From Peribacillus frigoritolerans (lineage in GTDB: Bacteria > Bacillota > Bacilli > Bacillales > DSM-1321): a stretch of 64,000 nucleotides of DNA. The number at the start of each line of letters is the position of its first letter. Position 1 is the first letter of the stretch. Below are positions 28,634 to 39,260 of the stretch, one piece after another. Below the pieces are notes generated by a model that was not told the origin of the DNA, made no database searches, and saw nothing but the letters and a program-made list of their open reading frames with translations. The DNA is taken from positions 1,116,001 through 1,180,000 of the forward strand of contig JAUPFL010000002.1 of NCBI GenBank assembly GCA_030562215.1, read 5' to 3'. A program made the position numbers and the translations under genes.

Positions 28634-30910
28634 ATGAAACTGCGAAAAAATTTACAAGAAATCATCAAGGATCTAAAAACAAATGAAAACTTTAAAGATA
28701 ATATAGTACATTGGCAAGTAATTGAAGCAAAAGAGGCAAAACATGTTCCTTTTCCCGATGCAATGGATGATAAAATCAAGCATGCTCTTGAAATACGGGG
28801 GATAAATGGGTTGTATACCCATCAGGCAACTGCATTTGATGCTGCTGTCAGTGGCAATAGCCTTGTAGCGGTCACGCCTACAGCTTCTGGTAAAACATTA
28901 TGCTATAATTTGCCGGTCCTTCAAAAAATACTGGAAGATGAAAAAACCAGGGCGCTTTATATTTTTCCGACAAAAGCGCTAAGCTATGATCAAAAAAGCG
29001 AATTGAATGAAATGATCCATGAAATGGATGCTGAGATAAATAGTTATACATACGACGGGGACACACCTTCAAATATCAGGCAAAAAATCCGCCAGGCAGG
29101 GCATATCGTGATCACCAATCCTGATATGCTCCATTCCGGAATCTTGCCCCATCATACGAAATGGGTCTCTTTGTTTGAAAACTTGAAGTATGTGGTCATC
29201 GATGAACTCCATATTTACCGCGGCGTTTTCGGAAGTCATACAGCCAACGTCATAAGAAGGCTAAAAAGGATTTGTAATTTTTATGGAAGCGACCCTGTAT
29301 TCATCTGTACTTCCGCTACGATCAATAACCCAAAAGAGTTGGCAGAAGAGCTTACGGAAAAACAAATGGTCCTTATCGATAATAACGGAGCCCCGAGTGG
29401 GAAAAAGCATTTTGTGTTTTACAATCCCCCAATAGTCAATAAACCGCTGAACATACGAAGGAGTGCGGTTTTGGAGGTCAGGAAGCTGGCAAATGAATTT
29501 TTGAAAAATAAAATTCAAACCATCGTTTTTGCGCGAAGCAGGGTTCGTGTGGAAATTCTATTGACATATTTACAGGAGCTTGTGTCAAAGCAATTGGGGC
29601 CAAAATCGATCAGGGGCTATCGCGGTGGATATCTGCCAACACAGCGTAGGGAAATTGAACAAGGCCTCAGGGATGGTTCCATTTATGGAGTGGTTTCCAC
29701 AAATGCACTTGAGTTGGGTGTCGATATCGGCCAGCTTCAGGTTTGCATAATGACTGGTTACCCTGGATCCATATCGAGTGCCTGGCAACAGGCGGGAAGG
29801 GCAGGAAGAAGGCATGGGGAAGCGTTGATCATAATGGTCGGCAGTTCCAGTGCCCTTGATCAATATATCGTACAGCATCCCGATTATTTCTTTACCAGAA
29901 ATCCAGAAACGGCAAGAATCAATCCGGATAATCTTTTGATCTTGGTTGATCATGTAAAATGTGCAGCATATGAACTGCCATTTAAAAAAGGCGATACCTT
30001 TGGGGAAACAGAGATTATGGATGTTCTTGAATTCCTTACAGAAGAAAGGGTCTTACACCTGAATGGGGACAGATGGCATTGGATGAATGATGCTTTTCCC
30101 GCAAGCAATATCAGCCTGCGTTCAGCAGCACAGGAAAATGTCGTGATCATCGACCAAACGAATGCACCGGTTAATAGGGTCATCGGGGAAATGGATACGT
30201 TCAGTGCAATGACCCTTCTTCACGATGAAGCCATTTATTTGCACCAGGGAATTCAATTTCAGGTGGAAGAACTTGATTGGGATGAAAAGAAAGCTTATGT
30301 ACGTGAAGTCAATGTGGACTATTATACGGATGCTAACCTTGCTGTTCAGTTGTCTGTATTGGAAGTGGATAAACAGCGAACTTTCGCTTCCACAGCAGCT
30401 GCTTTTGGTGATGTCGCAATTCGGGCAATGCCTACGATCTTCAAGAAAATCAAATTCGAAACTCATGAAAATATTGGTTCAGGGCCAATCAGTCTCCCGG
30501 AGATGGAACTGCATACGAGTTCGGCCATGCTTTCCATGAATCCTGATATATTCAATTGGGACGAAAATCGAATAGAACAAGGAATGATAGGTGCCTCCCA
30601 TGCTCTAAATTACATGATTCCGCTATATGTCATGTGCGATCCGCATGATATTCATGTGTATCCGCAGGTTAAGGCAGCGCATAATGAAAAACCGACCATT
30701 TTCATCTATGATAGTTATCCGGGTGGCATAGGGTTAAGTGATAAAGTATATGAAAACTCTGAAGTCATCCTGCTGGAAACAATATCAATGATCGAAAATT
30801 GCACATGTGAAAGCGGCTGTCCTTCCTGTATCGGTACGGAATCCGCAACGAAAACAGCCAAGAGTGATGCCAAACAATTATTAGGTCAATTTTGTAAGCA
30901 AAAACATTAA
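28634..30910 (+). CDS. mrfA: DEXH-box helicase MrfA (YprA), mitomycin repair factor
   Basis: 758-residue superfamily 2 helicase, intact. Walker A is in TPTASGKTLCYN, the DEXH-type box is VIDELHIYRG, motif III is TSATI and motif VI is QQAGRAGRR. The C-terminus has the four-cysteine zinc site CTCESGCPSCIG that defines the MrfA/Hrq1 group. In B. subtilis MrfA works with the exonuclease MrfB to repair mitomycin C lesions without UvrABC. The same two-gene order follows here. Confidence 0.9.
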   Translation: MKLRKNLQEIIKDLKTNENFKDNIVHWQVIEAKEAKHVPFPDAMDDKIKHALEIRGINGLYTHQATAFDAAVSGNSLVAVTPTASGKTLCYNLPVLQKILEDEKTRALYIFPTKALSYDQKSELNEMIHEMDAEINSYTYDGDTPSNIRQKIRQAGHIVITNPDMLHSGILPHHTKWVSLFENLKYVVIDELHIYRGVFGSHTANVIRRLKRICNFYGSDPVFICTSATINNPKELAEELTEKQMVLIDNNGAPSGKKHFVFYNPPIVNKPLNIRRSAVLEVRKLANEFLKNKIQTIVFARSRVRVEILLTYLQELVSKQLGPKSIRGYRGGYLPTQRREIEQGLRDGSIYGVVSTNALELGVDIGQLQVCIMTGYPGSISSAWQQAGRAGRRHGEALIIMVGSSSALDQYIVQHPDYFFTRNPETARINPDNLLILVDHVKCAAYELPFKKGDTFGETEIMDVLEFLTEERVLHLNGDRWHWMNDAFPASNISLRSAAQENVVIIDQTNAPVNRVIGEMDTFSAMTLLHDEAIYLHQGIQFQVEELDWDEKKAYVREVNVDYYTDANLAVQLSVLEVDKQRTFASTAAAFGDVAIRAMPTIFKKIKFETHENIGSGPISLPEMELHTSSAMLSMNPDIFNWDENRIEQGMIGASHALNYMIPLYVMCDPHDIHVYPQVKAAHNEKPTIFIYDSYPGGIGLSDKVYENSEVILLETISMIENCTCESGCPSCIGTESATKTAKSDAKQLLGQFCKQKH

Positions 30911-30946
30911 TAGGTAGTAGTGATAAGTGAAAAGAGGTGTAATTTT

Positions 30947-32201
30947 ATGTCTTTAAAAAATAAATTAAACCGTATGAAAACCCATATGAACCTAGGGAAA
31001 CATCCTTCTCCTATACAAGTGAATGACCAGAAAGAGAATGAAGAAATTCCCTACTTTGAAAAGTGGCTGGAGAACGATACCGTTTCCTTTCATTTCGATG
31101 GTGACTATTGTTTCATTAGGGAAGTCCGCTACCCTATAAATCACAAACACGGGTTATATGCATTTTCCGAACTGAAAAAGGTCGTAAAAGAGTGGAATCA
31201 AACTTCACTGGAGCATCCACTCTCCGCCAGGGGCGTTAAAAGTGAAGATCTGTTTTTCTTCGATACGGAAACGACAGGCCTTGGAGGCGGAGCGGGCAAT
31301 ACCATTTTTTTACTTGGTTATGCGTATTTAGAAGGTGAAGAAGTTGTCGTGAAACAACATATCCTTCCACAGCCCGGAAGTGAAATCCCGCTTTATCAAA
31401 GCTTTCTTGAAAATATTAATTACGAAACGCTTGTCACATATAATGGTAAATCCTTTGATTGGCCCCAGCTAAAAACAAGACATACCTTGATAAAAGAACA
31501 TGTACCAAAATTACCGGAGTTCGGACATTTCGATTTGTATCATGCTTCAAGACGCCTTTGGAGAAACAAATTGGAGCGAGTGAAATTATCAGCGGTCGAA
31601 ACAGATATTCTAGGTGTACATAGAGAAGATGATATTCCTGGATATTTGGCGCCGATGATTTATTTTGATTTTGTTGAGAGGAAGAATCCGGAAATTCTGT
31701 TTGGGATCATGAAGCATAATGAATTGGATATCTTATCCCTGATCACATTGTATATTCATTTGTCCCGAAAAATCCTCCAAATCGATGGATATACGGAAGA
31801 GTCCATGGAAATTGCACGGTGGCTCGATTATTTGGGAAAAAAGAGGAGTCAGTAGAGACATATCAAAAAATATTGGAAGCGGGCAGTCAGGAAGATCGGA
31901 TAATGGCTGGCCATGCTTTAGCCTTCCAGAAAAAGAGGCTAAAACAATTCAATGAAGCTTTGGAGATTTGGAAGGATGTCGCCTTAAAAGGGAATGTGCA
32001 AATAAGGATACAGGCACAGATTGAATGTGCAAAATTATACGAACATCAATTTAAGGAAGTCGGTCAAGCTCTAAAATGTTCAATGATCGCCCATCAAGAG
32101 ATGGTAAGGGAAGGGATCGCTCCGGGAAAAAACAATTGGAATTGGAAAAGAGGATTCGGCGGCTTGAAATGAAAGAGGATTCAAAGGATATTTCTGTATA
32201 A
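30947..32201 (+). CDS. mrfB: DNA exonuclease MrfB (YprB) (two frameshifts)
   Basis: About 418 residues. An RNase H-like 3'-5' exonuclease domain (about 95-270) shows the first acidic motif LFFFDTETTGLGGG, TYNGKSFDWPQL and HNELDILSLITLY; a TPR-like helical C-terminus follows. Missing A's in A-runs near 31838 (LGKKEESVETYQK expected) and near 32130 (KKQLELEKRIRRLE expected) split it; the corrected stop is at 32201. The ATG at 30947 follows AAAGAGGTG. Partner of the helicase MrfA in mitomycin lesion repair. Confidence 0.85.
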
Positions 32202-32376
32202 AATAAAGGAATGAGAATGGTCTTTTAGTGCAAAAGGCTGAAAATAAAAAATATGTATACAATTATTGTAGCCTTCAACTATTGTGTGTAAAATGGAAAG
32301 AGTTGAGGGTGAAATTCCAAGCGTTCATTTCATACCTTTACATCAAATAAAATTAAGGTGAAAGCGGAGCGGAGAA

Positions 32377-32472
32377 ATGTATAAAACGACTTTATTTCTA
32401 TTTTTTGTTGTCCTTTGTTTAACGATTGTTTTATTTACTTCATTAAAAGACAGTCTCTATTCCTTTTTGTAG
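32377..32472 (+). CDS. Possible small membrane peptide
   Basis: 31 codons from an ATG with a weak GGAGCGGAGA site upstream. About 20 residues (FLFFVVLCLTIVLFTSLK) would form one membrane helix. No known family; it is the only candidate in the 450-bp gap between mrfB and cotD. Confidence 0.3.
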   Translation: MYKTTLFLFFVVLCLTIVLFTSLKDSLYSFL

Positions 32473-32653
32473 AAAATTATCCTCTGTACATTTGAAGATA
32501 GCATTAATATAAATAGTGTACTTATCGACAGCCATACATCGTTTTATACATATTCTGTATAATTAGGTCATTTCATCAGTACACGTATCCCCTTTTTTCA
32601 TAGTCTGTAATGGTAAGGCTAAACTTATCATGATGAAAGGGGACGTATTATAA

Positions 32654-33199
32654 ATGTATTTTCGTAATTGTGGAGGAAATAAACCCCATGTAATGGGCGC
32701 ATCCAACAATGTAATGGGCGCATCCAACAATGTAATGGGCGCATCCAACAATGTAATGGGAGTATCCAACAATGTAATGGGCGCATCCGACAATGTAATG
32801 GGAGCATACGGGAACGCACCTGGAGTAATGGGCGCATCAACCGGTAAACACCCCAACAACGTAATGGGAGCGTCAACCGGTAAAAACTCTAACGTAATGG
32901 GAGCCTTTAGTCCGATGGCTGTGTCTCCAGCGCAATATGGCCCAACACAAACATCTCCATCTCAAGTTGCCCCAGCGCAAGTCTCTCCAACACAGCAATA
33001 TGTCAATACGAATGTATCGAACACAGTGATTCCTGTCGTTCATCCATCACATACTACAAATGTCAATAAACATGTGAACACGTTTAAGCATTATTTCCCA
33101 CATACTCAATCCGTGGTGAATGAGTGCTATAATCAACACTTGATATGTGGAAGGCCGCCGCAAAACCCATGCTGTCCACCTAGGCATTTCGGATACTAA
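32654..33199 (+). CDS. cotD: Spore coat protein CotD-like with N-terminal VMGA repeats
   Basis: 181 residues. The C-terminal half carries the CotD pattern VIPVVHPSHTTNVNKHV followed by HYFPHTQS and a Cys-rich end with CGRPPQNPCCPP. The N-terminal half is unusual: about ten VMGA-type repeats (NVMGASN) from a 21-bp tandem repeat, then a Gln/Pro/Ser-rich linker. CotD belongs to the inner coat and is made in the mother cell under sigma-K; CATATTCT at 32549-32556 resembles a sigma-K -10 box. The ATG at 32654 follows AAAGGGGA. Confidence 0.85.
   Translation: MYFRNCGGNKPHVMGASNNVMGASNNVMGASNNVMGVSNNVMGASDNVMGAYGNAPGVMGASTGKHPNNVMGASTGKNSNVMGAFSPMAVSPAQYGPTQTSPSQVAPAQVSPTQQYVNTNVSNTVIPVVHPSHTTNVNKHVNTFKHYFPHTQSVVNECYNQHLICGRPPQNPCCPPRHFGY
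32687..32812 (+). repeat. 21-bp tandem repeat in cotD
   Basis: Six head-to-tail copies of a 21-bp unit (AATGTAATGGGCGCATCCAA plus C) with few substitutions, followed by degenerate units. They encode NVMGASN. Confidence 0.9.
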
Positions 33200-33204
33200 A
33201 AAAT

Positions 33205-33229
33205 AAGGGCTTATTAAGCCCTTGTTTTC
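33205..33229 (+). terminator. Terminator after cotD
   Basis: AAGGGCTTA/TTAAGCCCTT (33205-33223) followed by GTTTT. Confidence 0.7.
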
Positions 33230-33264
33230 TTACATAACATGTTAAAAGGGAGATTGACTATGCA

Positions 33265-33814
33265 ATGAAGGTTTTGTATATGACGGGCTACAAAGCTTTT
33301 GAATTCGGGATATTCAAAAATGACCATGAAGCCGTAAAATATATAAAAAAGCGATGAAACAGCGTCTCCTGCCATTGGTGGAAGATGGGCTGGAATGGGT
33401 GATCATCTCAGGTCAGTTGGGTACGGAATTATGGGGTGCCGAAGTGGTTTTCGAATTACAGGAAGATTATCATCAGCTTAAATTAGGGGTGCTTACTCCT
33501 TTCCTGAAACAGGAAGAGTCATGGAACGAGACGAATCAAGAGTTTTACCGATCCATATTGGCCCGTGCAGATTTTGTTGAGTCCATTTTCAACAAACCTT
33601 ATGAAGGGCCTGAACAGCTTAAAATCAAAAATAGGTACATGGTCCATAAAAGCGATGCCATGCTCATCATTTTCGAAGCCGAAAAAGAAGGGTCAGCCCG
33701 ATATCCATATTTCGAGGCGATGAAAAAGCCGAAACACAGCCATACCCCATCTTTCAGATAAACTTTGATGATCTGCAACTGGCTGCGGAAGAAGCGAGCT
33801 GGTCCGAAGAATGA
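33265..33814 (+). CDS. ypsA: SLOG-family protein YpsA (two frameshifts)
   Basis: About 183 residues of the YpsA/DUF1273 family (SLOG, Rossmann-like nucleotide-sensing fold). It begins [17 protein letters not shown]; the glycine-rich loop [17 protein letters not shown] is the ligand site. YpsA affects cell division and stress in Firmicutes and is usually next to gpsB, as here. Missing A's near 33350 ([11 protein letters not shown] expected) and near 33727 ([14 protein letters not shown] expected) interrupt it; the corrected stop is at 33814. Confidence 0.85.
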
Positions 33815-34017
33815 CGGAGTTAAAATAATTATGGATTAAAAGTTGTTTCTAAAGCATATTCATATTATTATGAAATTTAGATACAGATTTAATGGGAATA
33901 CATATCGTTCACTGAAACAGTAAGCATACAAAAAGGTGTTTCATTGACAAACCCAAACAGATTTGAAAAAATAATAAAAAGTCGATTGTATTGGCGAAAG
34001 TATTGAGGTGAAGTCTT

Positions 34018-34329
34018 ATGCTATCCGATAAGATAAAATTAACGGCTAAAGATATTCTTGAAAAAGATTTTAAAACAGCCATGCGCGGTTATAAACCTGA
34101 AGATGTGGATCAATTCCTGGATCTGATCATTAAAGATTATGAAGTGTTCCATCAGGAAATTGAAGATCTTAAACAAGAAAATCTTAAATTGAAAAAACAA
34201 GCCGAAGAGAGTACAAAACGTCCAAATCAACCTGCTCCAAGTGCCACTCCGGGAACCACTAATTTTGACATCCTAAAACGGTTATCCAACTTGGAAAAGC
34301 ACGTTTTTGGTAACAAGCTTTTTGACTGA
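34018..34329 (+). CDS. gpsB: Cell-division regulator GpsB
   Basis: 103 residues, intact. An N-terminal DivIVA-like lipid/PBP-binding domain ([20 protein letters not shown]) leads into a coiled coil (about 35-68), then a Pro-rich linker and a conserved C-terminal trimerisation helix [18 protein letters not shown]. GpsB shuttles PBP1 between septum and side wall; its partner gene ponA is also in this window. It lies just before rnpB, as in B. subtilis. Confidence 0.95.
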   Translation: MLSDKIKLTAKDILEKDFKTAMRGYKPEDVDQFLDLIIKDYEVFHQEIEDLKQENLKLKKQAEESTKRPNQPAPSATPGTTNFDILKRLSNLEKHVFGNKLFD

Positions 34330-34364
34330 GGTTTTGCATTGTAAAAGTGAAAATTATTTTGGTA

Positions 34365-34393
34365 TTGTGTTTTCATGAATAATGGAGTATAAT
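34365..34393 (+). promoter_or_regulatory. Promoter of rnpB
   Basis: TTGTGT (34365-34370), 17-bp spacer, TATAAT (34388-34393); the predicted start falls at the 5' end of the RNA, about 34401. Confidence 0.7.
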
Positions 34394-34400
34394 CAATTAT

Positions 34401-34812
34401 GTTATGTTAACGTTTGGGTAATTGCTGCTGCATTTATGCAGTAGAGGAAAGTCCATGCTCGCACGGACTGCGATGTCCGTAGTGTTCGTGCCTGGCGAAA
34501 AAATAAGCTTGGGCAGCAATCTTGGATTGCTGACGGCTGGGAAAATGCCTAAGTCCTTTTGGATATGGCATGAATACCTATAAAAGTGCCACAGTGACGT
34601 AGCCTTTACAGAAATGTAAAGGGTGGAACGAGGTAAACCCCACGAGCGAGAAACCCAAATTAATGGTAGGGGCGCTTTCTTCCTTGGAAATGAACGAGGA
34701 GAAGGACAGAAGCACATGCTTCTGTAGATAGATGATTACCGCCGAAGTACGAGACGCGAGTCGCTTGCAGTACTGAGGAACAAAACATGGCTTACAAAAC
34801 GTTATCATATTA
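34401..34812 (+). ncRNA. rnpB: RNase P RNA, type B
   Basis: About 411 nt. Universal segments are visible: GAGGAAAGTCCATGCTCGCA near the 5' end, AAGTGCCACAGTGACG, GGTAAACCCCACGAGCGAGA and ACAGAAGCACATGCTTCTGT before AGATAGATGATTACCGCC; the 3' end ACAAAACATGGCTTAC pairs back with the 5' strand. The overall layout is that of the Bacillus class B ribozyme, which matures tRNA 5' ends. A terminator follows. Confidence 0.95.
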
Positions 34813-34824
34813 CACCAAAAGCAC

Positions 34825-34852
34825 AACTCTCCTTTTTAAAGGGGAGTTTTTG
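34825..34852 (+). terminator. Terminator of rnpB
   Basis: AACTCTCC (34825-34832) pairs with GGGGAGTT, followed by a T-run. Confidence 0.85.
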
Positions 34853-34855
34853 TTT

Positions 34856-35443
34856 ATGGAGATTGCCCTATTTATAAAAAAATTGGGCATTTCCAATTAT
34901 TTTTCGTATTCTTAAACACCGCTGTGTTAAACTTAGAACTTGGCAAGTTTTTCATTCCATTCGAAGAGGGTCAAGAGGAAAGAAAATGGCTTGAATGAGG
35001 GCCGACGGAAACGTTTTTAAAAATAGTGTTGGAATGTTAAGCATTTCCTTGATTCTGGGTATCCTATTTATAAAGGTTCCTTAACTCTTCTGTTAGCCCT
35101 AAAATGAAGGTAACAAGCCAGATAACTTCAAATCACAGGATAATGGATGAGGATCATACATAATTGGTTGTGATTTCAATCATATAGTTGCAACGTGTAT
35201 CTTAAGATGCAGTGATAATTGAATAAAGCGTTACTTCATGGTAGTTAATAAATGTTCCCGCTATATGATCATGATATAAGCTAGGCAAACAATGAAGAAT
35301 TCTAACTACAATATAAAAAGGCGGTGGACCTTTTAAATAAGGTTTACATGTAAAAAATCAATGCCTGATTCTTAAATACATAAATGAAGAAATTCGGAAA
35401 AGGTGCCATTGATTTGGATTAATGGAAAGAAGGTGCAGAGTTA
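34856..35443. other. Intergenic region without a recognised gene
   Basis: About 590 bp between the rnpB terminator and ypsC. No ORF with a plausible ribosome-binding site, no tRNA and no strong hairpin was found; it presumably holds the ypsC promoter and leader. A small or regulatory RNA cannot be excluded. Confidence 0.4.
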
Positions 35444-36591
35444 ATGAAACAATTCGATATTATCGCAACATCAGCAATGGGATTGGAATCAATTGTTGCC
35501 AAGGAGGTTCGGGATCTTGGTTACGATTGTCAAGTTGAAAATGGTAAAATTACCTATAAAGGGGACCAATCAGCCATTGCCCGCTCTAATTTATGGCTGC
35601 GCAGTGCCGATAGGGTGAAAATAAAAGTCGCTGAATTTAAAGCATATTCATTTGATGAGTTGTTTGAAAAAACAAAGGCATTGAATTGGGAAGATTACTT
35701 ATCAGCCGATGTCGAGTTCCCCGTGAGTGGAAAATCCGTCAAGTCAAAGCTTTACAGTGTCCCTGATTGTCAGGCTATTGTCAAAAAGGCGATTGTTGAT
35801 AGATTGAAAAGTAAATATAAGCAAGTGTCTTGGTTTGCAGAGACTGGTCCTTTGTTTAAAATTGAAGTGTCTATTTTAAAAGATGTTGTGACACTTACCA
35901 TAGACACTTCAGGTGCAGGTTTGCATAAACGGGGATATCGAACCGGGCAGGGGAGGCACCCCTTAAAGAAACATTGGCGGCTGCGTTAATCATGCTGACC
36001 AATTGGAAACCGGATAAACCTTTCATAGATCCATTTTGTGGATCTGGAACGATTCCCATCGAGGCGGCCTTAATTGGACAGAATATAGCACCTGGGTTTA
36101 ACAGGGAATTCGTATCTGAAACTTGGTCATGGATGGACAGCAAGGTTTGGGATGAAGCACGGATCGAGGCTGAAGATTTAGCCGATTATGATCAGTACCT
36201 GGACATAACCGGTTGTGATATTGACCATCGAATGGTCGATATAGCTAAAGCGAATAGTTTTGAAGCCGGTCTTGGTGATTTGATTGAATTCAAACAAATG
36301 CAGGTGAGGGATATCTCGACCAGGAAAGAGTATGGTGTCATTGTCGGGAACCCGCCTTATGGAGAACGTCTTGGTGAGAAAAAAGCGGTTGAGCAGATGT
36401 ATAGAGAAATGGGCCAGGCCTTCAAGAAGCTTGATACATGGTCAGTATACATGATTACCTCGAATCCTGACTTCGAACAGCATTACGGTAAGCCTGCAAC
36501 GAAAAAAAGGAAATTGTTCAATGGTTTCATCCGTGCGGACCTTTATCAATATTGGGGGAAAAGGCCGCCAAGACAGCCTCAAGGTGAATAA
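35444..36591 (+). CDS. ypsC: rRNA large-subunit N2-methylguanosine methyltransferase YpsC/RlmL type (one frameshift)
   Basis: About 382 residues. An N-terminal THUMP domain (about 45-155) is followed by the UPF0020 Rossmann methyltransferase: PFIDPFCGSGTIPIEAAL binds S-adenosylmethionine and GNPPYGERLG is the catalytic NPPY motif for amino methylation of a base. A missing G in the G-run near 35953 breaks HKRGYRTGQG from EAPLKETLAAALI. By homology the target is 23S rRNA guanine. It lies downstream of rnpB, as in B. subtilis. Confidence 0.85.
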
Positions 36592-36784
36592 GTAGGTAGA
36601 ATATAACGGAGGATTTTGCTACTCAGGACGATTTATTCATAATAGGTTCCAGTCTTGCTTATCATTTCCTTTTCTGTTATTCTAATAATGAATTATTTTT
36701 GTTCAGATTTAAGGAATACCTTAATATTCTTTTGAGCAAGGATAGTAATATAATGTGTGGAGAACACACTAGGAGGCAACAAAA

Positions 36785-36985
36785 ATGGAACAAGGTAAAG
36801 TAAAATGGTTTAACGCAGAAAAAGGTTTTGGATTCATCGAACGTGAAGGTGGAGACGATGTATTCGTACATTTCTCAGCTATCCAAGGCGAAGGTTTCAA
36901 AACACTTGAAGAAGGCCAAGATGTTACATTTGATGTAGAACAAGGTCAACGTGGACCACAAGCATCAAACGTAAACAAAGCTTAA
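36785..36985 (+). CDS. Cold-shock protein (CspA/CspB family)
   Basis: 66-residue OB-fold RNA chaperone, intact. RNP1 KGFGFIE and RNP2 VFVHFSAI are present, with the canonical start [13 protein letters not shown]. The ATG at 36785 follows TAGGAGGC, and a long leader, usual for csp genes, precedes it. It is closest to the CspB/CspD group; a precise letter cannot be given. Confidence 0.95.
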   Translation: MEQGKVKWFNAEKGFGFIEREGGDDVFVHFSAIQGEGFKTLEEGQDVTFDVEQGQRGPQASNVNKA

Positions 36986-37005
36986 TTCAACCCTATATTA
37001 TTTAC

Positions 37006-37041
37006 AGACAGGCTCTCTTTTGGAGCCTGTCTTTTATTTTA
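37006..37041 (+). terminator. Terminator after csp
   Basis: AGACAGGCTC (37006-37015) pairs with GAGCCTGTCT (37023-37032), followed by TTTATTTT. Confidence 0.85.
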
Positions 37042-37213
37042 CGAATTGGGCAACCAGGCAGCATACATAGAAAAACATACATAATACGTTTCATTTTCTA
37101 ATGGTTGGTAAATACCTTGACTATTAATGTGAAATAAAGGATAATATACTTTTGCCTAAGATTATAATGATTCGGATTCTATATACTGATGATAGATAAA
37201 AGGGGAGACCAGG

Positions 37214-39128
37214 ATGCTTAAAACACTGCCTTTTTCGGTAACAAAGGAAGATTCTTTTTACGATAAGCTTTCAGAATGGATCGGTGATGTTTTTTACGAT
37301 ATTCTTCCCGAAAAAGGATTTGAGCTGCGTGACGAACAAATCTTCATGGCTTTTCAGTTAGAAAAAGCCTTTAAGGAAAAAGAATGTAAGTTTTGCTGAA
37401 GCAGGGGTAGGGACCGGTAAGACATTGGTCTATTTACTATATGCGATTTGTTATGCGAGATATACGAATAAACCGGCAATTATTTCGTGTGCAGATGAAA
37501 CGTTGATTGAACAGCTTGTCAAAGAGGAAGGCGACATCCAAAAAATCAAGAATGCTTTAGGTATTGAAGTGGATGTTCGGCTTGCCAAATATCACGATCA
37601 ATATGTATGTCTTAAGAAGTTGGATTACGCAGTGAATCATGAGGATTCAGAGGGAATAGATCAGCTCTATGATGAACTTCCCAAGTTTGTCCATGATAAC
37701 TCATCCATGAACGCCTATACAGCATATGGGGACCGTAAGCAATACCCATATTTAAATGATGAAGACTGGTCTAAAGTTGGCTGGGATCAACTCCAAAACT
37801 GTTTTACTTGTGATAAACGCCATCGGTGTGGGCAAACCCTTTCACGGGACCACTATCGAAAATCAAGTGATTTGATCATTTGTTCACATGACTTCTTCAT
37901 GGAGCATGTATGGACTAAGGAAAAGCGTAAGCGTGAAGGACAGCTACCATTGCTGCCTGATCATAGCTGCGTTGTCTTTGATGAAGGTCACTTACTGGAA
38001 TTTGCTGCTCAAAAGGCTTTAACTTATAAAGTTGGGGAACAAACCCTTGCCTCGGTTTTAGAATTGCTTACAGCCAATCAGGTTCGTGAAGAAACCTTAT
38101 ACATCATTGAGGATTTAATTGATATCAATGAAGAATTTTTTGATTTGTTGGATGAAAAAGCGATACATGTCAGCGGATCTAATCGTTATGAAATCCCAAT
38201 GTCCAAAGAAATAACAAGCTTTGCCCATAAGCTTCACAAAAAGGTTGAAGAGTTAGAGGAGAACCTGGTTTTTGAAGCGGAAATGTACACGATCAATGAT
38301 TATGATTTAAAAGTGACGGAAGAATATTTAGAGCAGCTGGGCTACTCCCTATCTCTATTTGTAAAGGATGAACAGGCCGTATCCTGGTTTGAAGAAAATG
38401 AAATGACCAAAACATTGGTCATCATGCCAAGACTCGTACAGGATATTTTGTCTGAACAGGTATTCTCTAAAAAAATCCCTTACATTTTTTCATCGGCTAC
38501 ATTATCGGATAATAAATCATTCCAATATATTGCAGATAGTTTAGGGATAGAAAAGTATGACAGCTTCTCCGTTGAATCACCATTTGATTACGATGAAGTC
38601 ATGAAAATGAACATGCCTGCCTTCGGAAATGGAGATCAATTGGCTAAACTTCAATATACGATGAAGACAATTGAGGAAAATGAAGGTCGAACACTAGTGT
38701 TGTTCCAGTCAAAAGAAGAATTGCATTGGTTCAAGGAAAACTGCCCAATATCTTCTTATCCATTTTATTTTGAAGGGGAAGCGGAAATCAGCGAGCTTGT
38801 TAAGAAGTTCCAAGAGGATGAGCAATCTGTCCTTTTCTCCTATCATTTATGGGAAGGGCTTGATGTTCCAGGACCTTCACTACAAAATGTTGTGATACAC
38901 TCCCTGCCATTCCCGCCACGCGATCCAGTTTTCGAGGCAAAACGCAATTCGGTTAACGACCCATTTGAAGAAGTGGACCTTCCTTACATGCTCCTTCGAT
39001 TGCGCCAGGGAATAGGGCGTTTGATCAGGACGAGCAATGATTCGGGGACAGTCCAGATTTTGATTGATAAGGATCTTTCGGAACAGGTGAAAGAGAAGAT
39101 TGTATCCATTCTTCCTGTAACGCTTTAA
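37214..39128 (+). CDS. ypvA: DinG/XPD-family ATP-dependent helicase YpvA type (one frameshift)
   Basis: About 637 residues. The Walker A is AEAGVGTGKTLVYL, the DEAH-type box VVFDEGHLLEF, and the C-terminal helicase motifs include LFSYHLWEGLDVPG and RLRQGIGRLIRTS. Cys residues in NCFTCDKRHRCGQ and DLIICSHDF sit where XPD-like helicases bind a 4Fe-4S cluster. One extra T near 37393 separates the first 60 residues; CKFAEAGVGTGKT is expected. The role is DNA repair-related by homology; no exonuclease domain is present. Confidence 0.85.
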
Positions 39129-39147
39129 CTAAATCCTATCCAAAAAA

Positions 39148-39180
39148 AGAGCCAAGGCGCCCCTTGGCTCTTATTTTATT
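39148..39180. terminator. Terminator after ypvA
   Basis: AGAGCCAAGG (39148-39157) pairs with CCTTGGCTCT (39162-39171), followed by a T-rich tail. Confidence 0.85.
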
Positions 39181-39260
39181 TTAATTTATTAATCGGAGTG
39201 GTTCTGATATGAATGATTTTTGTATAATATGGTAAAGTGTAGTTGGAAGGAGCAGTGAAT

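Noticed and set aside
32687..33000. Repeat array that could suggest CRISPR
   Set aside because: Units are directly adjacent without spacers and lie in frame within cotD.
34037..34230. Minus-strand ORF within gpsB
   Set aside because: Phe-rich antisense of the GpsB coiled coil, no start signal.
34856..35443. Search for a small RNA or gene in the gap before ypsC
   Set aside because: Only very short ORFs (for example 16 codons near 35035) and no strong hairpin or promoter pair were found.
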